Shown here: piece by piece, positions 6,531 through 14,592 of the stretch
How the letters are laid out: each line of letters begins with the position of its first letter
How positions within the stretch are numbered: position 1 is the stretch's first letter
Source: an uncultured Collinsella sp.
GTDB lineage: Bacteria > Actinomycetota > Coriobacteriia > Coriobacteriales > Coriobacteriaceae
NCBI GenBank assembly: GCA_937958315.1
Contig: CALFGH010000111.1
Coordinates: forward strand, 1-21,593
Direction: 5' to 3'
DNA: 21,593 nucleotides
The notes under the pieces: model-generated
Seen by the model: only the letters and a program-made list of their open reading frames with translations
Told to the model about the DNA's origin: nothing
Databases searched by the model: none
Made by a program: the position numbers and the translations under genes

Positions 6531-8671
6531 TGTCTCAAACAGCACAGGCCGTCGTTCAAAACCTCGTTGATCGCGCGGTTAAACTGGGCGACCGTCAGCT
6601 TGCCGCTGACATTCGCGCCTTTGCGGCGCAGCGCCAGTTTGGGCTTGTATTTGAACACAACCGTCCAGAACGACTTCGCCTTTATGGCAAACCTATCATG
6701 AAGGGCGATGTCGTACAGGTGCTTCCCGAGCGTGGTGAAAAAGAGGACTCTAACTCCCAACTGCTATGGTTGGTAAATACCGTTCGGGGGGGGGTTGCTG
6801 ATCTAAAGCCATATCAATCGCCCTCATATGACGAAAACGAATGCGAGCCCCGCTCCGTTGCTGTCGACGATGTCGTGTCTGTTGCTGAATATGACCAGCC
6901 GATTTATGCTGGCCTCAAAGAGACTGGGCGTGTCGAGCGCGGTGGCGATAAGCCCTATCAAGTAGTCATTAACGGCGAAAACTACCATGCTCTTGAAGCC
7001 TTGGCCTTTGCCTATGCAGGCAAAGTGGACTGCATATATATTGACCCACCCTATAACACCGGTGCCCGCGACTGGAAATATAACAACGATTACGTCGACG
7101 GCTCCGACGCCTATCGTCACTCCAAATGGCTCGCCTTTATGGAGCGTCGCCTCAAGCTCGCCAAGCAGCTGCTCAATCCCAACGATTCCGTACTTATCGT
7201 CACAATCGATGAGAAAGAATACCTGAGACTGGGTTTGCTGCTGGAAAACGTATTTCCCGGAGAGCGAATTCAAATGATCAGCAGTGTTATTAACTCTGCC
7301 GGCGTATCACGCGGGGACTCTTTTTCCCGCAGCAATGAATACTTGTTTTTCGTCATGTTCGGATCCGCCGCACCGCGCAAACTTGTCTTGCCAGACGAAT
7401 GGCACGGAAAAGTGAAGAATAAAAAGCAAATTCTGACTTGGAATCAGCTCGCCAGAGCTGGCACCAATTCACGCCGCGTCGACAGGCCCAACCTTTTTTA
7501 TCCCATCTATGTTGCGGAAGACGGCAGTCACATCATTGAAATCGGAGAGCCCGTTGCCCCAGATACGCCGCGCGATAGCATACTCCCACTTCCGGGCACC
7601 CGCATAATATGGCCAATAAAGGCGAATGGAGTCGAGGGCAATTGGCAAGTGAGCCCCGCCAAGCTGCGCTCTCTCTACAAACGCGGATTTGTGAAACTCG
7701 GAAAGCTAACAGAAAAAGGAATGCGTCTAACCTATCTCAAGGCTGGAGAGGTCAAAAAAATCGAATCTGGCGAGGTCGCTATTGTTGGTCGTCGAGCGGA
7801 CGGTTCAGTAATACCGGATGAAAACGCTAGCGAGCAAGGATATATCCCTGGAAGTCAATGGGATATTCCCTCTCACAACGCAACGTACTACGGGTCTCGT
7901 TTACTCCTCTCAATGATGCCTGATCGCAAGTTTCCTTTCCCCAAATCTCTCTATGCTGTCGAAGACACCATTCGTTTTTTCGTCGCAGACAAGCCCAATG
8001 CTCTTGTGGTTGACTTCTTTTCCGGCTCAGGCACAACGGCACATGCCGTCATGCGACTAAATAATCTAGACGAAGGCCATCGCAGGTCCATCAGCGTTAC
8101 AAACAACGAAGTCTCCGATGAAGAAGCGAAAAGGTTAATTAAACGAGGTCTGCGCCAAGGCGATCCCGAGTGGGAAGCTCAGGGCATTTGCCAGTACATA
8201 ACCAAGCCGCGCCTCACGGCGGCCATCACGGGCAAGACGCCCGCGGGTGACCCCATCAAGGGCGACTATAAATTTACGGACGAGTTCCCCATGGCCGACG
8301 GGTTTGAGGAGAACGCGGTCTTCTTCGACCTCACCTACGAGGACCCCGATGCCGTTGAGCTTGGTGTGGCGTTTGAGGAGATCGCACCTTTGTTGTGGCT
8401 GCGCGCCGGCGCCCGCGGACGCGTCATCGAGCATGAGGAGCCGGGCTACGCCATCTCCGACACCTATGCCGTGCTCTTCGATTTCGCCGCCGTCGGCGAT
8501 TTTGTCAAGGCACTTAAGGGCAGTCCCGAGGTTGTCTGTGCGTTTGTGATCACCGACGATACGGCTCGCTTCGCTGGGGTCAGGGCCCAGCTCTCCGGAC
8601 TCGACGTGGTCCGTCTTTACGAGAACTATCTGCAATCATTCAAGATTGCCGCCGAGGATGCGGTGAGGTAA
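6530..8671 (+). CDS. mod: Type III restriction-modification DNA methyltransferase (Mod), N6-adenine, beta class
   Basis: 713 aa from ATG 6530, chosen because AGGGGGAG lies 6-7 nt before it; a GTG at 6512 is in frame but would place the ribosome site inside the gene. The catalytic motif DPPYNTG is at 172-178 and the SAM-binding FFSGSGTT at 496-503. The order catalytic-then-SAM motif defines the beta class typical of Type III Mod. The central segment between the motifs (about 250-480) should hold the target-recognition domain. Mod recognises a short asymmetric site and methylates adenine on one strand, alone or in complex with Res. Codons 86-89 contain an uninterrupted G9 tract (6786-6794); gain or loss of one G would stop translation within a few codons, suggesting phase variation. 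The 5' two thirds are more AT-rich than the 3' third (from about 8190). Res follows after 2 nt. Confidence 0.93.
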   Translation: MSQTAQAVVQNLVDRAVKLGDRQLAADIRAFAAQRQFGLVFEHNRPERLRLYGKPIMKGDVVQVLPERGEKEDSNSQLLWLVNTVRGGVADLKPYQSPSYDENECEPRSVAVDDVVSVAEYDQPIYAGLKETGRVERGGDKPYQVVINGENYHALEALAFAYAGKVDCIYIDPPYNTGARDWKYNNDYVDGSDAYRHSKWLAFMERRLKLAKQLLNPNDSVLIVTIDEKEYLRLGLLLENVFPGERIQMISSVINSAGVSRGDSFSRSNEYLFFVMFGSAAPRKLVLPDEWHGKVKNKKQILTWNQLARAGTNSRRVDRPNLFYPIYVAEDGSHIIEIGEPVAPDTPRDSILPLPGTRIIWPIKANGVEGNWQVSPAKLRSLYKRGFVKLGKLTEKGMRLTYLKAGEVKKIESGEVAIVGRRADGSVIPDENASEQGYIPGSQWDIPSHNATYYGSRLLLSMMPDRKFPFPKSLYAVEDTIRFFVADKPNALVVDFFSGSGTTAHAVMRLNNLDEGHRRSISVTNNEVSDEEAKRLIKRGLRQGDPEWEAQGICQYITKPRLTAAITGKTPAGDPIKGDYKFTDEFPMADGFEENAVFFDLTYEDPDAVELGVAFEEIAPLLWLRAGARGRVIEHEEPGYAISDTYAVLFDFAAVGDFVKALKGSPEVVCAFVITDDTARFAGVRAQLSGLDVVRLYENYLQSFKIAAEDAVR
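6786..6794 (+). repeat. G9 homopolymer inside mod, candidate phase-variation tract
   Basis: Nine consecutive G spanning codons 86-89 (Arg-Gly-Gly-Val). With eight G the frame reads TTG CTG ATC TAA directly after the tract; with ten G it reads GGT TGC TGA. The sequence given is in the ON frame. Confidence 0.75.
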
Positions 8672-8673
8672 AT

Positions 8674-11583
8674 ATGAGGGTCGAACTTAAGGAATTCCAG
8701 GCCGGGGCTGTCGCTGCCTTGGCAAACAGGTTGCAGTCGATGCGTCGCCGCTATGAGCGGGACGGCGAACTGTCTTCTGTGTGCCTCGCATCTCCCACGG
8801 GCTCGGGCAAGACGGTCATGTGCGCGGCAGCCATCGAAGCGCTCTTCTTCGGAGACGACGATCTGGGCCTCGTTCCCGACGAGAATGCCGTGGTCCTTTG
8901 GCTCTCTGATTCCCCGAGCCTGAACGAGCAGACGGGCGTGCGCTTCTCCAATGTGTCGGACAAGCTCGCAGACAGCGTTCTCGATAGGCGCCATCTGGTC
9001 ACGATTACCAACGACTTCGGAGCTGCGCACGATATTCTCGAGCCCCGTCACGTTTATTTCCTCAGCAAGGACCTGCTCAGCAAGAATGGCCTGCTCACCA
9101 AAGGTGGTGAGGCCAATTCCGGGCGTATGTTCTGGGATATCCTTGACCGCACCATCAGGGATCCCGAGCGCAACCTCTACCTGTTCATCGACGAGGCACA
9201 CCGCGGCTTGGGCGCCAATGCCTCGAGCGAGCGCGGCACGGCGACTATCTACGCAAACCTCATTGATGGGCTTGATGGTCGGGCCGCGATGCCCGTCGTC
9301 GTCGGGATTTCCGCCACACCGCAGAGGTTCGAGGCGGCCATGGACCAGCGCGCCGATCGCGTGCGTATGCCAAAGGTCGCTGTGACCCCTCGCGAGGTTC
9401 AGGAGTCAGGTCTGCTCAAGGACATCATCGAGTTGCGCGTGCCAGAGAAGGACGACCCGGTCGAGCACCAGTACCTCACTATGGCGTGCGAGCGCTATGC
9501 CCTGACTTGCCGCGAATGGGGCGAGTACTGTGCCCGTGAGGGCGAGAGCCCCGTCAACCCGCTGCTGCTCATCCAAGCGGCGGACAACGTGAGCAACTCG
9601 GCCCTGGCTGAGATGTGCGACCAGATCACGGGCCTGGTCCCCGGCCTTTCCGAGGCGATGTCGTTCGCCAACGTCTTCGGCGAGCATAAGGACATCGCGG
9701 CGGGAAAATACCTTATTCCCTATGTCGAACCCGAGTTCGTTCAGGACACCTCGCGCATTCGCGTGCTCTTCGCCAAGGAGGCTGTCTCCAACGGATGGGA
9801 CTGCCCGCGAGCGGAGGTCATCTTCTCGCAGCGCAGGCGTTCGGACTCGACCTATATCGCACAGCTCGTGGGACGTATGGTACGCACTCCACTTGCGCGG
9901 CGCATCGAATCCGATGATCTTTTGAACTCCGTCGCCTGCTACCTGCCCCAGTTCAATCCCGAGAGCACTCAGGACGTGGTCGACTACCTCATGGGCCGCA
10001 AGGACGACATGGGCGAGAGCTCCATCGGCAAGCAGAACATCGTTCTCAACCCCGTGACTATCACGGCGGCTGCGCCCAAGTCCGAAGCCGACTACCAACA
10101 GGAGCTCAAGGCGTACGAGGAGAACGAGAAAGCCATCGAGGCGGCGCGGCAGACACAACCCGGCTACCAGGCGCCGCTTGCCGGCATCGCGATTCAGGAG
10201 CCGTTGGACATGCAGGGAACGCAGCCCTCGCTTGCCTCGGCGGTCAGGCCCGTCGACGTCCCGGCGCCAGAAGCGGAGCTGGCGCCTCAGCCCGCAACGG
10301 GCAACTACGTTGCAGCGTCTGCCCCGCAGCAACCTGCGACACCTGAGCCAAGTTCCGCACAGACCGAGCCGACCCAGCCCGTCTCGGTCGTAATACCCGT
10401 GCCCATGGCAAAGCCCAAGCCGCCCACCAAGCGCGAGCAGTCTTTCACGCATCAGGAGTGGCAGGGCATCCGCACAGCCTTCGATTCCATCCCCGTGCAG
10501 CGCATTCCGAAAAAGGCCAGGAACGAATTCCAGAGCCTGGTTAAGACGGCGACTCTGCTTGTCGAGACTGGCCTCGATGTCAATGCCGCGGCCGACGTGA
10601 AAAAACAGTTCGTCCAGAAGCTTAAGGGACACATCGTTGCTAACGAGGACGAGTACCGCGAAGCCAAACACGACGTAGAGGTTGCCGAGACCGTCAAGAT
10701 CACGCTCGACAAGCTCAACGAGACTGAGGACCAGGAGCAGGAGGAAGCCCGCACGGACGCCGAGGGCCTCAGAAAGGCCGCCCGCGACGCCGATATGCAT
10801 TTCACTAAGGAGTTTGCGAATGAGTATCGTCGCGTCAACTTCAAGGAGCTTGGGCGCCCCGAGTGCGACCTGCGCCTTGCCGCGGCGGTGCGCACGCGGG
10901 CTATCGTTGATGCGCTCGAGGGCTGGGCGGCTCAATGCCGAAAGGAATACTTCGATAAGGTGGATGGATCTGGCGATTATGACTACCTTAACGACTCGGC
11001 AAAGCAGCGTTACGACGAGCTGGCCCGTGAAACCGAAGGCAAGCGCCTCACAAAGATAGAGTGGCCCACGTCTGCCAGCACGTCGGATGACTTCGCTAAG
11101 TATCCGTGCCATATCGTGCAGAAAGAGGACGGCCTCTGCCCGCTTGACCTGAACCCGGCGGAAGACTATATCGTTAGGAACGAATTGGCAAAGAATCGCA
11201 CGGTTGCCTTCTACCGCAATCCGTCGGGCAGCATGTCTGCCAAGGCGTTTTCGATTCCGTACATGTCTTCGGTGGGACGCAAAGCCCTGCATCCAGACTT
11301 CCTCTTCTTCGTGAAGGACGGCGACGGGACAATCAAACCGTCGATCGTCGACCCGCACGGAGATTTCCTCAGTGACACGCTTGCCAAGCTCAGGGGTTAC
11401 GTTGCCTATCTACGTGAGTATCCCGACGTGTTTAAGCAGGTGCTTTTCGTTGGGGACATGGGAGGGGGCGTATACAAGGTGCTTAACCTCTTGCGCGCCG
11501 ATGTGCAGGATGCCGTTACGGGCTACAGCGATGTCGATTGCAAGGCGCTCTTCTATAGTTCGTATGCAAACGACTACCAATAG
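8674..11583 (+). CDS. res: Type III restriction endonuclease subunit (Res), DEAD/DEAH helicase-nuclease
   Basis: 969 aa, starting 2 nt after mod. The superfamily-2 ATPase core shows SPTGSGKT (Walker A, 40-47), FIDEAH (DEAH box, 171-176), GISATPQRFE (motif III, about 211-220) and QLVGRMVRTPLARR (motif VI, about residues 400-413). A proline/alanine/glutamine-rich linker of low complexity runs from about 510 to 585 and may be a flexible hinge. The C-terminal endonuclease region contains HPDFLFF (873-879) and SIVDPHG (890-896), the place where a PD-(D/E)XK nuclease would have D...ExK; here it is D...DxH. With Mod it forms the ATP-dependent complex that cleaves DNA after communication between two head-to-head unmodified sites. 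Confidence 0.92.
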   Translation: MRVELKEFQAGAVAALANRLQSMRRRYERDGELSSVCLASPTGSGKTVMCAAAIEALFFGDDDLGLVPDENAVVLWLSDSPSLNEQTGVRFSNVSDKLADSVLDRRHLVTITNDFGAAHDILEPRHVYFLSKDLLSKNGLLTKGGEANSGRMFWDILDRTIRDPERNLYLFIDEAHRGLGANASSERGTATIYANLIDGLDGRAAMPVVVGISATPQRFEAAMDQRADRVRMPKVAVTPREVQESGLLKDIIELRVPEKDDPVEHQYLTMACERYALTCREWGEYCAREGESPVNPLLLIQAADNVSNSALAEMCDQITGLVPGLSEAMSFANVFGEHKDIAAGKYLIPYVEPEFVQDTSRIRVLFAKEAVSNGWDCPRAEVIFSQRRRSDSTYIAQLVGRMVRTPLARRIESDDLLNSVACYLPQFNPESTQDVVDYLMGRKDDMGESSIGKQNIVLNPVTITAAAPKSEADYQQELKAYEENEKAIEAARQTQPGYQAPLAGIAIQEPLDMQGTQPSLASAVRPVDVPAPEAELAPQPATGNYVAASAPQQPATPEPSSAQTEPTQPVSVVIPVPMAKPKPPTKREQSFTHQEWQGIRTAFDSIPVQRIPKKARNEFQSLVKTATLLVETGLDVNAAADVKKQFVQKLKGHIVANEDEYREAKHDVEVAETVKITLDKLNETEDQEQEEARTDAEGLRKAARDADMHFTKEFANEYRRVNFKELGRPECDLRLAAAVRTRAIVDALEGWAAQCRKEYFDKVDGSGDYDYLNDSAKQRYDELARETEGKRLTKIEWPTSASTSDDFAKYPCHIVQKEDGLCPLDLNPAEDYIVRNELAKNRTVAFYRNPSGSMSAKAFSIPYMSSVGRKALHPDFLFFVKDGDGTIKPSIVDPHGDFLSDTLAKLRGYVAYLREYPDVFKQVLFVGDMGGGVYKVLNLLRADVQDAVTGYSDVDCKALFYSSYANDYQ

Positions 11584-11654
11584 AAGATTGATTGGATACC
11601 GACTCCGAAGTGTGCTCAGTTTAGGGCTACACAAAACAATAAAGGAGAAAAACG

Positions 11655-11789
11655 ATGAATCAAGGCGGTCGATACGTCAACCGAACGGTTCACAGCTTAT
11701 TGACGGCCATTTTTATAGCGATTTCTGCCCCTTCGACGAGCGTTTCAAGAGGGGGTATGCGTTTGCTTAGCAAGTGCTTCCTTTGTTGA
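11655..11789 (+). CDS. Possible 44-aa small protein with one hydrophobic segment
   Basis: ATG at 11655 with a good ribosome site AAAGGAG (11641-11647). The product begins MNQGGRYVNR, has a hydrophobic stretch SLLTAIFIAISAP (about 14-26) and ends CFLC. No family recognised. It could be a small membrane peptide or a chance frame. An overlapping second frame reads SQLIDGHFYSDFCPFDERF and ends at 11770 without a start codon, so the region may instead hold a remnant of a larger gene. Confidence 0.3.
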   Translation: MNQGGRYVNRTVHSLLTAIFIAISAPSTSVSRGGMRLLSKCFLC

Positions 11790-11839
11790 CGAGTCGGAGC
11801 ATATTGCTTCGGGACATGCCGCTAGGAAGGGTAAAGGAT

Positions 11840-12340
11840 ATGAATAAAGAAACAAAATTGGGCGACGGAGTCGCTAATGAGGTAAAGAAAGAAATCAATC
11901 GCGAGTTGTCTTCGATGGCCAAGACCCTCATTCGGATCTTGTTCGCATACCTTAACGATATAGTTCAGGGCATCGATATTGATGATATTCTAGGAAAACT
12001 TAGCAAGAAAGACGAGGATGAGATCATCTCCCTATGGTCTTCTCAGCTCGTAGAAGAAGGCTTACTGCCAAGTGGATATGGCGGCTTGCCAAATGATTTA
12101 CTTATTGAAAATTTGCACCAAACGGGTTATGTGGACGGTCTTTATAGCGGATATGTCCTTGCAATGATTTCGCTGATAGACAACAATGCGCCTCACGAGT
12201 TGATTGCTTCCGTAAAAGACGATCTTTTCCCTAAACCTATAGCATTGCGCTATAGAGATCGCCATGAGTTGGCCGCGCGCCTTGACGATGAGAAATATCG
12301 TTGGGTCAAATGCCCACCAAAGGACGATCCAGTTGATTAA
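11840..12340 (+). CDS. Hypothetical protein downstream of Type III R-M
   Basis: 166 aa from ATG 11840, preceded by AAAGG; the longer frame from 11774 has no ribosome site. The protein is acidic and helical with no signal peptide. Readable landmarks are KEINRELSSMAKTLIRILF (19-37), GIDIDDILGKLSKKDEDEII, GLLPSGYGGLPNDLLIENLH and a charged tail RYRDRHELAARLDDEKYRW. I do not recognise the family. Lower GC than the R-M genes and its place between them and the junction motif suggest an accessory cargo gene. It ends a few bp before another short open frame, so a frameshifted longer gene cannot be excluded. Confidence 0.6.
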   Translation: MNKETKLGDGVANEVKKEINRELSSMAKTLIRILFAYLNDIVQGIDIDDILGKLSKKDEDEIISLWSSQLVEEGLLPSGYGGLPNDLLIENLHQTGYVDGLYSGYVLAMISLIDNNAPHELIASVKDDLFPKPIALRYRDRHELAARLDDEKYRWVKCPPKDDPVD

Positions 12341-12479
12341 AGATCTTGAATCGGCCTTTCCGTTTTATGCGTGGGGACCAAATGAGGACCAAATTCAGTT
12401 GAAGAAACGCCTGTTAATTTGTGGTGCAAATAACTGGACTACACTTCTACCTGCGGATCTTGTTATCGAGTGGGAATAG
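12341..12479 (+). pseudogene. Orphan C-terminal coding fragment ending in junction motif
   Basis: In the frame shifted by +1 relative to the preceding gene there are about 45 protein-like codons, including LESAFPFYAWGPNEDQIQLK and LLICGANNWTTLLPADLV, ending IEWE-stop at 12479. No start codon with a ribosome site is visible. It is either the 3' part of a frameshifted gene or a separate decayed gene. The last 12 bases are the junction motif found at four other borders. Confidence 0.4.
12468..12479 (+). repeat. Junction motif GAGYGGGARTAR, copy 3
   Basis: GAGTGGGAATAG, in frame as Glu-Trp-Glu-stop of the preceding open frame and followed by AACAG. It borders the restriction module and the methyltransferase cassette; a strong hairpin follows at 12514. 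Confidence 0.7.
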
Positions 12480-12513
12480 AACAGACGTTCGATAAAATAA
12501 TATAGTATTAGAT

Positions 12514-12547
12514 AGCGGGCACGGTTTCAATCGAATCCGTGTCCGCT
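12514..12547. terminator. Strong hairpin between convergent units
   Basis: 11-bp arms AGCGGGCACGG (12514-12524) and CCGTGTCCGCT (12537-12547) with one G-U pair. No long T tract follows on either side, but it lies between the convergent plus-strand ORFs and the minus-strand methyltransferase cassette, so a terminator role is reasonable. Confidence 0.5.
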
Positions 12548-12633
12548 GCTGTATGTGTGTCCTTGCACGCCCAATATGTGCCGTAAAAGCCGTCTTCTTC
12601 AACGTCAAAGTGAGCGCGCTTCATTTTTGTCTC

Positions 12634-13464
12634 TCAAAATCTTATTTTCACGATTTGCATTTTCATCCCTTTGTCACCGACCCTTGCGAGAAACCGGAAA
12701 AAGCCGCTGACAGAAGGGTCTCTCAAATCGTTGTAACCCAGCATATAGCCGCGACTTGTGACCTGCAGACGGCTGTCCCACGCGCCGATTTCCTTGGCGG
12801 CATCCGAAACCGCAAAATATGCCCCCACATCCTTGATTTTTGCAGTCTTAAGCCATGTTTTTGCGATCATCTTTACCGCCGTCCGATTGGCAGCATCAAA
12901 GACCAGCACACTGCCGGGGAAAACGCCCGCCATCCCCCGCACCAGTTCCCGGACCTGCTGGGTCAGAAAGTAATAGAACACCCCGGAGGCAAAGAACACC
13001 GCCCCGCCGGAGGCATCGATTTTGCTAAACCATGCGGTGTCTTTCAGGTCGCAGGGGATATTTTGTTCTCGATCCCCGGCGGGCAGTAGCTGCTGCCGCA
13101 AGGCAATCACATCCGGGAAGTCCAGATTGTAGATCTTGCATCTACCGTTGTCGCAGGTTCTGCCGGTGTTGTCCAGCCCGCAGCCCAGATTGACCACCGC
13201 CGCATTGGGGTGGCCTTTCAGGTAATCCCGCACCTCGAAAGCAAGATCACTCTGCCGTGTGGCCACCTCGAGCGCACCAAAGCGCTGCATCAGGCTGCGG
13301 GAGTTTTTCTCTGCCTCTGAAAAGTCGTAGTCGATCTGGTCGAGCAGACGAACCGCTGTTTCATCCCTGTAAAGGTTCGGGTACAGCTCCGTACACAGCT
13401 TCCGGGAATACAGCGGGAGGATCAGCGTCTCCTGCACGGTGTTTTTCTCAATTTTACATTTCAT
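12634..13464 (-). CDS. SAM-dependent methyltransferase, LCM/O-methyltransferase-like
   Basis: 276 aa from ATG 13464, which has GAGGAAG about 7 nt upstream; the longer open frame to 13644 is antisense overlap with the broken neighbour. Motifs include LYSRKLCTELYPNLYRDETA near the start, AAVVNLGCGLDNTG (SAM-binding glycine loop), YNLDFPDVIALRQQLLP, and VFYYFLTQQVRELVRGMA. This is the layout of the leucine carboxyl methyltransferase-like (PF04072-type) O-methyltransferases. The substrate is unknown. It is the last gene of a minus-strand cassette with another methyltransferase and a broken third one. A DtxR-like box upstream of the cassette suggests a metal- or siderophore-related job, which is inference. 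Confidence 0.8.
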   Translation of the reverse strand: MKCKIEKNTVQETLILPLYSRKLCTELYPNLYRDETAVRLLDQIDYDFSEAEKNSRSLMQRFGALEVATRQSDLAFEVRDYLKGHPNAAVVNLGCGLDNTGRTCDNGRCKIYNLDFPDVIALRQQLLPAGDREQNIPCDLKDTAWFSKIDASGGAVFFASGVFYYFLTQQVRELVRGMAGVFPGSVLVFDAANRTAVKMIAKTWLKTAKIKDVGAYFAVSDAAKEIGAWDSRLQVTSRGYMLGYNDLRDPSVSGFFRFLARVGDKGMKMQIVKIRF

Positions 13465-13475
13465 AGGTTTCTTCC

Positions 13476-13736
13476 TCAGTGAATAAAAACTGTCATAATT
13501 GCTGCCAGCACAGCCGCTATGACCGTCATGCCTATCGCCATGTGCGGGCATTTTTTCAGCAGCCGTTTTATGTTTGCCCCGCCGCCGCAGCCGTAATCCA
13601 GCACCTTGGCGTTTGGCGCAAGTCGTAGAAATCGAAGTCCCCACCGCGCCACAGGGCTGTGGCCCAGATTCATCATGGCAACCATAAGTTTTCAGCCGAG
13701 GCCTACGGGCTTGCGGGTGTTTTCAAAGAACGACAT
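13476..13736 (-). pseudogene. Broken class I SAM methyltransferase
   Basis: From ATG 13736 the frame reads MSFFENTRKPVGLG, then an in-frame TGA, then KLMVAMMNLGHSPVARWG, NAKVLDYGCGGGANIKRLLK. This is the N-terminal half of a methyltransferase with its SAM motif VLDYGCGGG. After KKCP it changes abruptly to a hydrophobic tail (MAIGMTVIAAVLAAIMTVF) and stops, so the C-terminal half is lost and replaced by foreign sequence. The start overlaps the 3' end of the upstream methyltransferase by 14 nt, the remains of a translationally coupled operon. An ATG after the stop could still give a 69-aa fragment. Confidence 0.75.
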
Positions 13737-14352
13737 CTGGCCCCTCCGATTTCGTGCATTCCGCATAGGTCAACGGGAACGAGGCCTTCAGCACCGCGCT
13801 TTTCTGCACCGCCCAGCCGTTTTGACGCAGGAAACGCAGGTATTCCTCGCTTGTCCACCTGCTGTGGAGGGGGAATCCCGCCATACTCATGAAAAAGGCT
13901 TTTGCCCTGCCGGAAACCGAGTTCCCCGCGTGGGTGAAAGTTGGCGCGATGAGCACGCCGCCGTCCTTCAGCACCCGCCTGATTTCTTGCAGGGCTTTTT
14001 CCGGATGCGGCACTATGTGAAGCGCGTTGGACGCGATCACCACTTCGAAGGACTTCTGTGCATAGGGCAGGCGGAACATATCTTGTACGGAAAAGTGCAG
14101 CTTTGCGGATTGATTGTCCCGCTTTGCTTCAAGGAGCATCTGTACAGAAGCGTCTGTAGCCTCGATGTGTGCCGCCGCATTCACGATGCTCTTTGCGATA
14201 AGCCCCGTGCCGGTGGCAACCTCCAGCACGGTTTTTGCTTTCACCACCGGCCTGATCAGCTCATACATCTTCTCATACGCCACCCGGTCCTTTCGCATGA
14301 AACGGTCGTACCGACCGGCATTCTTGTCCCAGAAGCCCTTGCGTTCGAGCAT
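13723..14352 (-). CDS. Class I SAM-dependent methyltransferase (UbiE/Methyltransf_11-like)
   Basis: 209 aa from ATG 14352; GGGGG lies 8 nt before it, and two upstream starts (ATG 14358, TTG 14367) have worse spacing. KGFWDKNAGRYDRFMRKD opens the protein, VLEVATGTGLIAK (about 44-56) is the SAM-binding motif I, EATDASVQML is motif II, and FEVVIASNALHIVPHPEKAL is the motif IV region. SRWTSEEYLRFLRQNGW lies near the end. Close relatives are, from memory, common in Clostridiales and related gut bacteria, often beside metal-uptake genes. The substrate is unknown. The regulatory region at 14370-14426 precedes it and the cassette reads toward 12634. Confidence 0.85.
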   Translation of the reverse strand: MLERKGFWDKNAGRYDRFMRKDRVAYEKMYELIRPVVKAKTVLEVATGTGLIAKSIVNAAAHIEATDASVQMLLEAKRDNQSAKLHFSVQDMFRLPYAQKSFEVVIASNALHIVPHPEKALQEIRRVLKDGGVLIAPTFTHAGNSVSGRAKAFFMSMAGFPLHSRWTSEEYLRFLRQNGWAVQKSAVLKASFPLTYAECTKSEGPDVVL

Positions 14353-14369
14353 GGCCATCGCCCCCAAAC

Positions 14370-14387
14370 AGTTAGAGCCTTCTAACT
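14370..14387. promoter_or_regulatory. Inverted repeat at the promoter/leader of the methyltransferase cassette
   Basis: Minus-strand AGTTAGA, AGGC, TCTAACT: a perfect 7-bp arm palindrome. It overlaps a TATAGT -10-like box (14390-14385) and ends about 18 nt before the start codon. It resembles operators of MarR/TetR size, but no regulator gene is in the window. Confidence 0.5.
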
Positions 14388-14407
14388 ATAACACACGAAT
14401 CATGAAG

Positions 14408-14426
14408 TAAGATAAGGCTAACCTTA
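14408..14426 (-). promoter_or_regulatory. DtxR/IdeR-like iron box
   Basis: Minus-strand TAAGGTTAGCCTTATCTTA agrees at 17 of 19 positions with the actinobacterial DtxR/IdeR consensus as I remember it (TWAGGTTAGSCTAACCTWA). It overlaps the expected -35 position of the TATAGT box at 14390-14385. This suggests repression of the methyltransferase cassette by a metal-bound DtxR-type regulator. Confidence 0.55.
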
Positions 14427-14580
14427 TTTTCTGGGGCTAAGACGCAGCTCTCCGGCTTCCGCTTATAGCGGCGCGAGTCAGATGCTAGGTTGGAGCTGAA
14501 GAAGGAGCTTGGCGGACAGGTAGGTCGATACCGGTTCCCGGAACGGTAATCCATCCAATTACACCAGGGCTCTAGTCATT
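14427..14580. other. Non-coding remnant upstream of junction motif copy 4
   Basis: No gene. A frame directly before the motif reads GNPSNYTRALVIEWE-stop over 15 codons. It resembles the end of the frame before motif copy 5 (NTRIGLVTERE-stop), which hints at decayed 3' ends of a related coding sequence. Confidence 0.4.
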
Positions 14581-14592
14581 GAGTGGGAGTAA
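14581..14592 (+). repeat. Junction motif GAGYGGGARTAR, copy 4
   Basis: GAGTGGGAGTAA, preceded by CTAGTCATT (compare TTAGTCACT at copy 5). It is followed by repeat B copy 2 and separates the methyltransferase cassette from the unknown gene pair. Confidence 0.7.

Noticed and set aside
9406..11358. 650-aa minus-strand frame
   Set aside because: Antisense to res; the composition is that expected from high-GC complementary codons, with no domain.
13606..14385. 259-aa plus-strand frame
   Set aside because: Antisense to the methyltransferase gene at 13723-14352.
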